From: Utricularia gibba
Taxonomy: Eukaryota; Streptophyta; Magnoliopsida; Lamiales; Lentibulariaceae
Length of the DNA stretch: 64,000 nt
Assembly: GCA_002189035.1 (NCBI GenBank)
Contig: CM007992.1
Span: 1,178,001-1,242,000 of the forward strand
Direction of reading: 5' to 3'
In this document: positions 44,936 through 56,314 of the stretch, in pieces
Layout: each line of letters starts with the position of its first letter
Position numbering within the stretch: the first letter of the stretch is position 1
Notes under the pieces: generated by a model
What the model saw: only the letters and a program-made list of their open reading frames with translations
The model's database searches: none
What the model was told of the DNA's origin: nothing
Position numbers and translations under genes: made by a program

Positions 44936-47900
44936 CGCTCGCGACAAATGATTCAGAAGTTCAACCGGTTACTTGACTTCAGGTAGCCTCGGACACGGCA
45001 AAAGAGAAAAAGAGAAGCCTTTGGTCAATGCCGATTGCCATTTGCAGGAGGAGCGCACACACAGCATTTTTCTATTTTTTTATAATCGAAATGAATTGAA
45101 AAAAGAGAAAAATGGATTCAGCATTTTACCCTAATAATCATATATTTTATCGGAAATGATGGTAAAATATTGATTTAAAATACGAAACCAGGTGAAATAT
45201 AATATAATTAAATAAAAATAAATTTTTAAATTTAAATAAATAATTTTAAAATCTAAATTTAAAATAAGCATTCAAGATATTTGAAAACTGTGACATTTCT
45301 AAAGTTATAGATAATCAAGAAAATTGTTAAAATGTTGCAATGAAAAACAAAATAAAAGTGAGAAAATTTTTAAATGGTGCCGCTAATCTTTTAATCTTTA
45401 GGTAGTGTTTGGTTGATGATATTAAATAAAAATATTAATGATTATATTAAAATTTGCATTTTTAAAATTAATATTTAACATTCCTCAATCTTAGAAAATA
45501 TAAATCCCACTATTTATTTGATATTTTATTGCCATTGTTTTTGGGTTCTCGGTTGCATTCTCTTTTGGGTTTCTACAATTGGAGTTACTTTAGCTCTTGT
45601 TGTTGGTGAAAATTATGATGGGCGGTAGGATGAATCTTCGGTTGATTGCAGATTTATTTTCTCTTCCTGTTGGTTCTTTCTTTTAACTCAGTTACAGAAC
45701 CTGCAGAAGATGATTCTTGATAAAACTTATGTTTATGAAAAATGTGATGTTTTGAGTTACTTATTAGAATGAGTGGTGGAGCAAGGAAGCAACATGGGTA
45801 TGATGAGGGAGAAGGAAAAAGCTCCTTTTCATTCAACAAAAAGTACTGATGGATACAAGAGAATAAACAATAAGAGATATGCAACTTTCTTATAGAATAG
45901 TGCTCAACTTACCTCAAGAATAGAGACCTTGCTTGACTTGATATTTTGTCAAGAAAGATTCATGCCAATCTCATTCAACTAAAACTTTGATAAGTTTGAG
46001 TCTTGAAGCTATTTAGTGAATTACACATTCATGGTGAGAAACATCATGTCTTCTTATAACTCCCCTCCTTGTCTCTTTTTTCATCCTTATGGCACCATTC
46101 AACAGGGGAGCTGGTGTGTCACAAAGGGATTTGAGGATTCCTTTGGTTCCCTTTTAAGCCAAAGGTGCAGATTTATAATTTGAGAACACTTTGTGAGCTT
46201 GAAGTACTAATAATGTAAAGATGATTGATGATTTCTCATCTCAGTCAAGAATGAATTTGTTAGGCTTGTTAGTATAGCTGCAACTTCATGAATCATAACC
46301 TATGTAATTATGGGAACACTTACCAATTTATTGCATCTTGTGTTATGTATATTCAAGAGCTTTGATTTTTCTATTTACAAACTATAGAAATGAGTACATT
46401 ATGAATATTGATTGTTCCATTACAAACCAAGCATTGAGGAGGGAGCTATTTGTCATCATCCAACTAAGGTCCTTCTCAACACCCCCTTCTCAAGCATCAA
46501 TGGAGATATATCTCGATATATCAGAAAGGCCTAGCTTGACAATGAAGGAGAGAAATTTTTTGAATACTTATCCCTTTTGTAAAGATGCCACCAAGTTGAA
46601 AGGAGGAATTAACAAAAGGACAAGAGGGAAATCCTACTTTGCATTAATCACATAGTCCATGGCATTCAACTTCTATATTCTTCTTGGTGCTTTCATGAAA
46701 AAAAAAATTAGATACTATGTGTAAATTAGCCTGGTTATCACACCATACAGGTATGAATAAGATAAAAAAAAAATGACCATATCATTGTGAAAATAATTGA
46801 TCCATTGTAAATCCTCTGTAATCAAAAGAATGATATAGGCTACTGTTTGGCTTTATAGAAAATGAAAATGGTACACAAAAAAATATAGTAACCTGAAATA
46901 AATCTCCACATATCAATAAGGCTTCATCAAAAGTCAAGTCTTGAAAACTTGAATTCCTTTATCATGGATGGATATCATTTTGAGTATGTCATAATGTATC
47001 TTCTATCTATCCAAGTGTGCCACGGCATGGTTTAATGATTCATCAGATGCATTTGAGGTACTGTTAATGGAGATAACCCATACTTTGTATTCCTTTAATA
47101 ACTTGTAGATTCAAGTATTTTATAAAAATATTACTAATGATATCCAAGTTAGATGATGTTTTAGAGGTTAATTCATATCATAAGTTATGTATACTTTTAT
47201 TGAAAGCTATTAAACAAAAGTTATTATTTTGAATAAATAATAAATGGTTGGATTGATATGTCATCAATACATTTTACAAATCAATGGATTTATTTTTCAA
47301 AATCAAAGATGTTAAGACATTTTTAGAGCATCTTTATTAATATTCGAAAATGTTAATATGGTATTTCTGAAAATTGAGTTATTGAGTTACTTTGTTAAAT
47401 TTTCTTTACGTTTGTATTCATTTTCGAAAATCTTAATATTAAAATAAAAGATTTCAAACAACATTTATATTGCATTTATTAAGTTTCATTTATGTTTTAA
47501 AACCGTTTCTAGAAGTAAACGAGACTTAGTCATTTCAGTTTTATGAAAAAATGATAAATAAGTTTATATATTTTTAGAAAAATTTAAATCATTTTTAGAA
47601 ATGTCACATCAACATTCCAGTAAATAGTTAAACATGGTGTTACCGTAGAAACTCAAGATGGAATGGACTACCAAGAAGTGGGTTGTAGAAATGCGGTTTC
47701 TGGTGCAAGATCACAACCCTGTTGCATGAATTAAAATAATGTTGACTTTTATGAATGTGTTTAAATGTATGAAATGATTGAGGTTTTTTCATTCAATTTA
47801 AGACAATTCTTACGAGGATTTGTCCCTTTGATTCGATTCCATGAGTCTTGTCGACAACCCAGTTGGTGTGCATACAATGCAGATAGCGTTAGCATCTTAG

Positions 47901-48451
47901 GTGGCAATTCCTGCTCCTTGAAATCACCAAGAGTCAACTTTTGTGTTGATGTTGTTGACCCGGTAAAAGGGTGGGGCATCTGGGTTGGAGGGAATGTGTT
48001 CTCTTCGCCATCGTGGTTCAGGGCAGCTGTGCCTCCATTGATTGATTGCTCCCACCGGCCCCCGTTTCCTTTTCTTCCGTTCCTCTTTCTGTTCCCACCG
48101 TCAATTGGCCGATTCCTCAGTCTCCATCACTGGTTTTCTTTAATTTTCTCCTGTAGTTCCTTTGTGTTCTTCTCCCTCTTCTCGGTTTCCGTTTCCCAAC
48201 GTGCGGAGCTCTCCAGCCGCTTTTCCTAGTTCTGTTTGGTGCCTGCCTGCTGCGATTACTTTCTCCCCATGGGGTTCCACCACCTTTTTCATAACCCAAG
48301 ATTTTCCAGCTAATAGATACTTTATCAAACGTTCTGGGCTGCTCTAAAGGTGCTTTCTGGTTACCCTCACTGAAGTAGGGAGTACCAAGTTTTGGGAAGG
48401 TGATTGTCTAGATCCTGGTGGCTTTTCAGGGGTTAATGAGATTTGGTTGTC
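44936..48451. other. Spacer between the UGNT1-like and SD2-5-like genes
   Basis: About 3.5 kb. 45060-45550 and 47050-47620 are AT-rich without frames. 45550-47050 has more balanced composition but is broken by stops in every frame; no retroelement motif could be confirmed. From 47800 GC rises, and 47950-48451 probably is the promoter and leader of the receptor kinase, with several short non-homologous frames. Confidence 0.45.
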
Positions 48452-50905
48452 ATGGAACGAATTTGGTTTTTTCTCTGCATTCCGATTCTGCGGTTGCTTC
48501 TGCTGTGTTTAATAGAGTTGGAACCATGCTCTGGTAGTATTCAGAATTACGGGAGATTGAAGCCGGGATTCAAGGCATCTGAGATGCTGTATATAGACAA
48601 AGGAGGGATCTTTCTGTTATCAAACAGCTCTGCTTTTGGGTTTGGCTTTACACCTACTCCCGAGGATGTTACCCAGTTTCTATTGAGTGTGATTCATCAG
48701 AGTACCTCAACAGTGGTTTGGACTGCAAATAGAGGCTCTCCAGTTCTAAATTCAGATTTCCTTGTTTTTGATACCACTGGAAATGTCTACCTGCAGCAGT
48801 CTCTGTCTCCTACATGGACAACAAACACATCCAACATGGGAGTTTCATCCATGGAATTGCTAGATTCTGGAAACTTGGTCCTGGTTGGGAGTGATGGCAG
48901 AGTAATTTGGCAAAGTTTTGCCCATCCCACTGATACCCTTTTGTCGGAACAATCATTCTCAGAGGGAATGAGACTTGTTAGTGACGTTGGATCCAATAAC
49001 CTGAGCTATTCCCTTGAGATCAGATCAGGGAATATGATTCTATCCGCTGGTTTCCAGCCACCGCAGGCGTATTGGTCTATGGCAAGTGATCCCAGAATTG
49101 TCATCAATAAACAAGGCGGTTCAGTGATGTCTGCAAAGATTATTGCTAATTCCTGGAAATTCTTCGATTCCACCAACAGCTTGCTCTTCCAGTTTGTCTT
49201 TTCACCAGATACTAACACAACAGCTACATGGATTGCTGCTTTAAATGAGGATGGTTCGATTAGTTTCAATATGCTTGGAGGAAGTTCCCCCGGTCCTTCC
49301 ACCACAACTATACCTCAAAATGCATGTAGTAGGGTGGCTGCTTGCGATCCTGCCTCCCTTTGCAGCTCTCAATCCCAATGTCAATGTCCAGCAGCTCTCC
49401 CCTCATGCACCCATATGAGATTCCCTTCATGTCATGATCCGGCTGTCCAATTCAAGCTTGTAACTGCTGCTGATGGTGTTAGTTATTCACCCCTGGGATT
49501 CTCCGATCCAGTCAGCCATACTACTTTGGAGGCTTGCAAAACCTCTTGCTTGAATAACTGTTCTTGTGGTGCTATGTTCTTTCAAAATAGTTCAGGAAGT
49601 TGCTATCATTTCAATGAAATTGGAAGCATTGAGCAATCCAATGGCAGTGATTCCTATGCCTCCTTCATCAAGATACCTGATAATGGAAGAACTGGAGGCG
49701 GGCCCAAAGCTGCTAAAGGTTCCTTGGTTGTAATCATCATCATTGTCATCGTGACGATACTATTTGTGACTGCACTGCTTTTAGTGGGAATCCGTTTATA
49801 CAGGAATAGCAGCAGCACTAAAGAGCCTGATACAGCAAAGGAGAGCTCAGACGAGGATAGTTTCTTGGAAGGCATATCAGGGATGCCAATCCGCTTTACC
49901 TACAAAGACCTCGAGACTGCAACCAATAATTTTAACAAAAAACTGGGACAAGGAGGATTTGGCTCTGTTTATCACGGCACCCTCCCTGATGGAACACCTG
50001 TGGCTGTGAAGAAACTCGAAGGAATCGGTCAGGGGAAGAAAGAATTCAGAGCCGAGGTTGCCATAATCGGTAGCGTTCATCATTTTCATCTGGTGAGGCT
50101 CAGAGGCTTCTGTGCTGAGGGCAGTCATCGCCTCCTTGCCTATGAATACATGGCCAACGGTTCATTAGACAAATGGCTTTTCAAAAAGGGTGCCGGAGAC
50201 TTCATGCTTGACTGGGAGACAAGATACAATATTGCCCTTGGTACAGCAAAAGGGTTAGCATATCTCCATGAAGACTGTGAAGCAAAGATTGTTCACTGTG
50301 ATATAAAACCAGAAAATGTTCTTCTTGATGATAAATTCATGGCAAAAGTTTCAGATTTTGGACTTGCCAAGCTTATGACGAGGGAGCAGAGCCATGTTTT
50401 TACTACATTGAGAGGGACACGAGGGTACCTTGCACCTGAGTGGATCACAAACTACGCCATCTCAGAGAAGAGTGATGTCTACAGCTATGGGATGGTCCTG
50501 CTTGAGCTAATCGGCGGTAGAAAAAACTACGACCCTTCGGAGATTTCAGAAAGATCTCATTTTCCCTCATATGCATTCAAGATGATGGAAGAAGGGAAGA
50601 TGATGGAGATTCTTGACTGCAAACTGAAGGTAAATGAAGAAGATGAAAGGGTAGGCATAGCTATCAAAGTCGCTTTGTGGTGTATACAAGATGATATGTA
50701 CCTCCGGCCACCAATGACAAAAGTAGTGCAAATGCTAGAACGGCTGTGCCCCGTCCCTCCGCCGCCAGTCACCTCTCATCTGGCATCCCGCTTGTACTCC
50801 AGTTTTTTCAAGCTAAGCAGTGATGGGGGAACTTCTTCAGGTGGCCCATCAGATTGTAACAGTGATACATATGTTTCGGCAACACGACTTTCAGGTCCAA
50901 GATAA
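48452..50905 (+). CDS. SD2-5: G-type lectin S-domain receptor-like kinase, SD2-5-like
   Basis: Plasma-membrane receptor kinase of 817 aa in one exon, the usual structure for the SD2 group. Signal peptide at residues 1-28 (FFLCIPILRLLLLCLIELEP). The B-type lectin domain follows, about 50-160 (VVWTANRGSPVLNS, ELLDSGNLVLVG, IWQSFAHPTDTLL). A cysteine-rich region at about 290-395 includes a PAN-like segment (ACKTSCLNNCSCGAMFF). The membrane helix is at about 422-447 (LVVIIIIVIVTILFVTALLL). The kinase domain runs about 495-765: LGQGGFGSVYHG, VAVKKLEG lysine, HCDIKPENVLLD, DFGLAKL, and GTRGYLAPEWITN. All catalytic residues are present; HCD replaces HRD, normal for this group, making it a non-RD kinase. 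The ATG at 48452 is used because the frame upstream has no other ATG. Ligand unknown. Confidence 0.93.
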   Translation: MERIWFFLCIPILRLLLLCLIELEPCSGSIQNYGRLKPGFKASEMLYIDKGGIFLLSNSSAFGFGFTPTPEDVTQFLLSVIHQSTSTVVWTANRGSPVLNSDFLVFDTTGNVYLQQSLSPTWTTNTSNMGVSSMELLDSGNLVLVGSDGRVIWQSFAHPTDTLLSEQSFSEGMRLVSDVGSNNLSYSLEIRSGNMILSAGFQPPQAYWSMASDPRIVINKQGGSVMSAKIIANSWKFFDSTNSLLFQFVFSPDTNTTATWIAALNEDGSISFNMLGGSSPGPSTTTIPQNACSRVAACDPASLCSSQSQCQCPAALPSCTHMRFPSCHDPAVQFKLVTAADGVSYSPLGFSDPVSHTTLEACKTSCLNNCSCGAMFFQNSSGSCYHFNEIGSIEQSNGSDSYASFIKIPDNGRTGGGPKAAKGSLVVIIIIVIVTILFVTALLLVGIRLYRNSSSTKEPDTAKESSDEDSFLEGISGMPIRFTYKDLETATNNFNKKLGQGGFGSVYHGTLPDGTPVAVKKLEGIGQGKKEFRAEVAIIGSVHHFHLVRLRGFCAEGSHRLLAYEYMANGSLDKWLFKKGAGDFMLDWETRYNIALGTAKGLAYLHEDCEAKIVHCDIKPENVLLDDKFMAKVSDFGLAKLMTREQSHVFTTLRGTRGYLAPEWITNYAISEKSDVYSYGMVLLELIGGRKNYDPSEISERSHFPSYAFKMMEEGKMMEILDCKLKVNEEDERVGIAIKVALWCIQDDMYLRPPMTKVVQMLERLCPVPPPPVTSHLASRLYSSFFKLSSDGGTSSGGPSDCNSDTYVSATRLSGPR

Positions 50906-51291
50906 GGAAACGGTTCACCAGGATGAGGCTAGCTGTTTGTGAGGTCTTTTGCTTTAGGTTTTGGATGATTCTTCCCGCATTTCAGCGATGTCGGAGCTTC
51001 AGTTCTTGCTGTAAATGACTCGGTGTTAATGGTTGATGTTATCATGTTTTTTTTTGCTCTTGGATGAGGGAGGCGAGCAGACACAGCTGACGCTCTGCAC
51101 CTCCAATAGTATATCGCAACCTGAAATCATAACATGAACATACAAACAACATGACCTTTGGAGACCTTGTGTTCCTGTGGAACTGAATGACACACAGGGA
51201 GCTCCATAGTGCACAAGAAGAAGTACCAACAATACCAACAAATTCTCCAGTAGAGAAGTAGAAGTTTCAAACATATGGAGAAACCACCCGA
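50906..51291. other. Intergenic region between tail-to-tail SD2-5 and GET2-like genes
   Basis: 386 bases between two convergent stop codons; it holds both 3' UTRs and no additional feature. Confidence 0.5.
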
Positions 51292-52382
51292 TCAGCCAAT
51301 TGGGTGCAACAGGGAGAGACCGCAGATGAGAACAACTGCGTATACAAACAAGTCCATTAACAACGCCCCAACAACATTCCATATCAGCATAAGTATCCCC
51401 AAATGTTTCCCTAGCAGATCAACTGTGGAAGTAGTTCCCGGTCCTGCTCTTGGTAACTTCAAGCCTTTTGCGCTCAATACGAATTTCGCCATAAAAATGG
51501 AGATATTAGTAGCCAACAAAGCATAAACTGGTGGCAAACCAAAGATGCTTCCTTGGGAAAAACAAGCAGGAACGGGCATTTGCATTTGTGACAGGATTAT
51601 TAATGTTGCCACTGAGAGAGAACACCATAGCCGGGTATTCTCGGAAGCTGTGATTGCGGAATATATGTCACTGGTTGGCTGGTGACTAGCATGATGTTGC
51701 TGCAGAGAAGATTGTGTGGATAATGAGATCCCCAATGGCTCGTTCTCGGAAACTTGTGAATTTGAGGCCCTATTCTCAGAAGCGGCAGTTGAAGAACATA
51801 TTTTTTCAGTTTTGGGAGAGGTTTTACGCCCGCTTTCTTCGAAGTGGAACAGCTGCTCAGATGAATCCGTGGATAATTGGATTTCCGGAAGTTCTTTCTC
51901 AGGGCAAGCTAACTCTGGTGCTCCAATCGCAGCGTTACTGCCCCTGGACAGAGTCTCATGAACAACATGGTTCTTGGCAGATTCATGACTGCAAATTACC
52001 CTATCAATCAAATCTTCACGTGGAGAGAAATCTGCAATGTTGAGTCCAAATGTCCGACATGAATATGAATTCAATAAGCCAAAACACATCCAGCCTACCC
52101 TACTAGAACTGCGAGTTACAATCCAGCCTACCTTAAACACAACGAAGTGCTCTAAGTAATTGGAGAAGTTGAAAAGAGTGCACGAAGAAAAAGTTCACGC
52201 GGATAAAGAATACAGCAGAGAACATTACCACCAGCAGGAGGATCAGACGAGGAGTTCGAGGGCAGCGACTTGATGTGGCCAGTGATGAACGCCAACCGCT
52301 CGGCACCTCGATCTGCGATACGGCGCCGACGAGCCTCTCTGCTGCCGCGGTTTTCGCTTCCGGCTGCCACAGCTTCCGCCAT
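51292..52382 (-). CDS. GET2: GET2/CAML-like ER tail-anchor receptor subunit (G1IP type)
   Basis: Two exons on the minus strand, 52382-52229 and 52031-51292, joined at phase 1; 297 aa. The N-terminus carries an arginine cluster followed by a helix, SREARRRRIADRGAERLAF at about residues 14-32, the layout by which yeast Get2 and mammalian CAML bind the Get3 ATPase. A long polar, Ser/Gln-rich linker follows (residues 55-185). Three hydrophobic segments end the protein (LWCSLSVATLIILS, FGLPPVYALLATNISIFMAKF, GILMLIWNVVGALLMDLFVY). In Arabidopsis the equivalent (G1IP, GET2) pairs with GET1 to insert tail-anchored proteins into the ER. The match is by architecture and N-terminal motif, so the family call is likely but not certain. 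Confidence 0.68.
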
Positions 52383-52614
52383 AGTCAACGGAAATCTGCC
52401 GGTTGCTTATCGCCGGAGGGATACGAAACGTGGAGGATGTGCATAAAGGCCCGTAGTTCGGCTTCTTCATTGAAGCCCACGTCTCCAGGCCCGATTAAAT
52501 TGATCAGCCCATATCCATCGGTCCACTAACCAACAATCAATTATACCCAAGTTTGAACCGGACAGTGAACCGGCACGTCGGGCCCGGTAAACTCAATCGG
52601 GTTTACACTCCACT
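52383..52614. promoter_or_regulatory. Upstream region of the GET2-like gene
   Basis: The 230 bases upstream of the start codon have balanced composition and carry GGCCC/GGGCC motifs near 52500 and 52580, of the site II/TCP type common in plant housekeeping promoters. The hAT-type element sits directly beyond. Confidence 0.3.
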
Positions 52615-52622
52615 CCCCACAG

Positions 52623-53625
52623 TAGAGGTGGGTTCGAAAGCCGTACGGTTTCGGTTTGGAACCGGTTCCAACGAACCGTCGATTTCAAAACCCTGATTCA
52701 TTGTAGACAACTGTTTTGGTTTCGCTTCGGAATCGTACAGACGAAACCTTGAACCGAATCGAAACCAGAATCGTACGGACGGTTTCAGTTCGAAACCGCA
52801 ACCGAGATTCACGAACCGAACCATAACCGAAATCGATTGATTACTGTTTGTAAGTGTTTTCCGGCACCCATATGAATCATTGTGTGTATCTGTCATTGAA
52901 ATTTGTAATAATTATTAATTTTTTTATAATTAAATATTATAAAACAATATATTTAAAAATATTAATTTTTATATTTAATTAGATATATTATGTAATATAT
53001 TATATTAATTTATAAAAAACTATAACTTAAATTACTTGATAAACTATCTTAATAAAGTATAATTAAAATCAATATAATTTGTGACTTAAATAAATGAAAT
53101 AAATTATTAAAATAATAAAATTATCAGTAATTGAAAACATATACAATAAATTACATTTTTTCAGACATCCACATTGGCTTGTGAGTGTCCAAAAAGAATA
53201 TTTGAAAGACAAAGACCATTCACTGGCCATCCTCATTTGCTCATGCCTCATGTAAGAGTGTTATGAGGGTGCCTGAGATCATTTTCCAGGCACTCACATT
53301 TACCGTTAGTGTGTCTAGGAAAAGGTGTTTTAGAAGATTTTTAAATCACCCACTTCCGTCATATAGGTATCTGAAAAAAATGTCTGAAATATATATATAT
53401 TTTTAATTTTTTCTAATTTTTTAATGTTTTTTTTAAATTTTTTTCGATTCCGGACCGATGGTTTCAGTTCGAAACCATGAACATTACAATTCACACACGG
53501 GTCGAAACCGTCGGTTCCATGGTTCCAAATTTGCCGAACCGAAACCGTACAGACATCCATCTCCTAGAACCGAAGCGGAACCGGAACCAACGGTTTCGGT
53601 TCGGTTCAAACCGAACCCACCTCTA
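52623..53625. mobile_element. Non-autonomous hAT-type DNA transposon, about 1.0 kb
   Basis: The ends are inverted copies beginning TAGAGGTGGGTTCG (14 bp perfect). They are flanked by direct repeats CCCCACAG (52615-52622) and CCCCACGG (53626-53633), an 8-bp target duplication with one difference, the hallmark of hAT elements. Both subterminal regions are packed with AACCG/CGGTT motifs, as in transposase-binding zones. The interior is AT-rich and has no transposase frame, so movement would need a transposase in trans. Confidence 0.85.
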
Positions 53626-53758
53626 CCCCACGGTTTGTTGGCTTTGTAAATCCAAATAAAGTCTTGTTTGGTTGATGTGTTTTAGGATTAGTGAGTTTAG
53701 ATTATTTAGATTTAGCTAAACCCAAATATGTGGATATAAAAATAATCATACTTTCCTT

Positions 53759-53760
<2 letters not shown>

Positions 53761-53792
<32 letters not shown>
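53761..53792. repeat. (AT)16 microsatellite
   Basis: Sixteen uninterrupted AT units, 130 bases beyond the hAT target duplication. Confidence 0.95.
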
Positions 53793-53795
<3 letters not shown>

Positions 53796-54160
53796 ATTAT
53801 TATATAAATATAATGACTATTACACATGTATATAAAATATAATTATATACATATATCAAACAATACAATTTATATAAACTTATCATAAATTAACCGAATA
53901 CGCTCATATCAAACAAGGCCTCAATGTGTTGTGAGGATGCAACAGAGAGATCGAGAAAAAAAAATTAAAATTTGATAATAAAAATTAAATTTACCATAAT
54001 CAAAAACAATAATAATTGATTTCATTTGATTTGGAACACAACAGAAATAGTTACACATATTTTTTAAATAGTCAGAAAATATGGTAATTTTTTGGGAAAA
54101 AAAACAATATAGATAATTTTCTCATTCCTTCATTGCTCCTCTTGGGTCAAGTGTGGCCTC

Positions 54161-54241
54161 AAGGCACCCCAAGGTCTATGGATTTAGCTACAGAAAACTC
54201 ACATGTTTGCAGGGAGGCTAAATCCATAGATATTGTGCCTT
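54161..54241. repeat. Short imperfect hairpin
   Basis: A 14-bp perfect inverted repeat (TCTATGGATTTAGC at 54175-54188 and its complement at 54217-54230) is extended by an outer 7-bp pair (AAGGCAC at 54161-54167, GTGCCTT at 54235-54241). The fold would have one internal loop and a 28-base terminal loop. Confidence 0.5.
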
Positions 54242-55182
54242 TCTCCACTTCTTCTGTTCATCAAACCTTCCCTGTTACATTGCATCAGAATTTCACGTTT
54301 TCATAGCTGGATATGCTGCCAAGATTGTGCATCCACAGTCTCCTGGATTCCCTGGTGAATAAGCACTGTACAACTTCTTTTAGTAACTGTTCCATAGATC
54401 AAAGTTTGGACAATCTTTAGAAAAAGACATTCAAAAGCCAGCCACATCTTGTCGAAATCACAAAAGGATAGTTCATTCGAAAGCTGACATATAGATCTTT
54501 AATTTGAATCAGGAATCATGAATAAAATAGTGCTCAAGTAAGTCCTGGTAGAAGAATGCTTGAAGATGAAGAACTTTATCCGCAGTTTAAAATGTAGACA
54601 GAAAATGCCTCAGCAATTGTTGCATAATTTTTAATACAAAACTCCTTTTCATGTGGTTCCAGGTTTGTATGAAAAATAAGGATATCAGTCGCTGTAAATG
54701 AATACGTTCACAAACGCACACAGAGGTGCATAATAAGGGAATAAGGGAGAAGTACATAAGAAAGCAATGATAGAAAAGCACATGAAACTCACAGCTGAAC
54801 GTCCAGAGCACAAGATCAGGTTAATCACTTTATGCAAAACCTTACTCAACAGGTCGAACATTGAGAAGTTGCTGCGATTCTTCCAACTTGACTCCTCCTC
54901 GTTCACCTCTATCTTAGTTTTCCATGCTGCCTTCTTCCATGTTTCTTCCTTCCACACCCATATAAATTCCATGTTGCACACATACCCTTAGAAAAGTGTG
55001 GAAAACGAGGAAAATTTTGAAAACTTGAATAATAAAAGGAGGACACAGATGAATTAATCCTTTCCAAAAATATCCACCCAAGTTCAAACCATGAACTCAG
55101 CCATACATAGATTGCCTGAAGAACTACATTACATCATTTTGAAATATAATCCATTTTGGGTTCCAGGGCTCCGCTGCTGGTA

Positions 55183-56314
55183 CTAGCCAAGATGGGGTTT
55201 GTCCAGCCACTTTGCCCGAAAGCCAGTGCCTTTACACTCGGAGCAGCAAACAGAACCCTAAACAGGGAAAACCGTGCACATCTAAATCAAGCATCAACAA
55301 TGAGACTATCGATTTGGCGACATCAACTTGTAACCAATTAAAACAAGTAAACAGAGCATAGCTTATGTGAGAGTCATTTCAATGAGATCTGCTCTCGTAT
55401 TTACTGAAAAACGTGTGGATTCTTCCTAACTGAATGAATTATATCAAAAACTCTAATTCATAGAGGGCTTCCTCTTATGCTAAGCCTTGACAGGCACAAG
55501 AATAAGCTTAAAAGAAGGATTACCTTGCCTGCACAGATAACACATGTGGTGTTCCTAGAAGGGACTTCGCACAGCATGTTATCCCCAATAACAAAGAAGC
55601 CAGTTCCACAACACCATTTGCATTCTACCGCACCCTTCTCACCACAAGATGAACAAGCAACAGGTCTTGGTTGCTGGAATTTATGACGAAGAAAGCTTAG
55701 GTGCAATTGCACAGAATGCCTAACATCTCCAATATGCATAAACATGAAAAGAACAAGAGAAATGTTCGTTGTGCTATTACTCACTTTGTATCTTTTTCTT
55801 CCTTTTCTGTTTCTCATTATATTGTTTTTGTGATTACGAATCCACTATAGCATCAAATAAGCCACAGCCGTGGAATCTATATTTCCGGACTAGAAGATTA
55901 GGATTTGAAGGCCATATATTCTATGCCAAAGAAGCACATGATTGGCACGAAACATCACATAGATGAAGCTTAGTCTATGCGAAACAAAAGAACTGCAAAA
56001 ATATCTACTTTTCGTCCCCACTATACAAAACAATCAGAAGAACATTCGAAAAACTCCCTAAACCGACGCGTGGGAAAAAGAATTCAAACTGCAAAAATAA
56101 ATGAGGACTTAAATAAAGGAATACAAAAGACCTGAGAAATCAACCAAGCCTGTTCCATTCGATGAACGAAATCAGAACTCCCGTAAGACTCCACAGTTGC
56201 TGCTTGCATGGGAACTCTTTTCGGCTTAATTGAAGTAGCGTGTTTAGGGGAAGCGAAAAACCTGGGCAGATACATATTCGTAGGCCGGCTACAGAAACAA
56301 TAATCAATCACCAT
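55183..56314 (-). CDS. BSD2-like DnaJ-type cysteine-rich zinc-finger protein
   Basis: Three exons on the minus strand, 56314-56132, 55673-55524 and 55257-55183, all joined at phase 0; 135 aa. The first 60 residues are basic and Ser/Pro-rich, compatible with a plastid transit peptide. The body has four paired-cysteine motifs: CSSCGEKG, CKWCCGTG, CVICAGKG and CSECKGTG, the DnaJ-type zinc-binding repeats without a J-domain. Proteins of this type (BSD2, PSA2, ORANGE) act as plastid chaperones or assembly factors. The start ATG is the first in this frame after an in-frame stop; an upstream exon cannot be excluded. The end RAKWLDKPHLG is recalled from uncharacterised BSD2-like plant proteins, so no symbol is given. 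Confidence 0.82.

Larger units (their letters stand above)
53626..55182. other. Spacer between the hAT element and the zinc-finger gene
   Basis: AT-rich to about 54110, including the (AT)16 tract. 54110-55182 is more balanced but has no recognised gene; it may hold the zinc-finger gene's 3' UTR at its end. A short hairpin at 54161-54241 is listed separately. Confidence 0.4.

Noticed and set aside
45550-47050. Possible decayed retroelement between UGNT1 and SD2-5
   Set aside because: Composition hints at former coding, but I could not confirm any gag, protease, RT, RNase H or integrase motif, LTRs or target duplication.
47765-48229. 154-codon frame upstream of SD2-5
   Set aside because: No family resemblance, and it lies in probable promoter or leader sequence.
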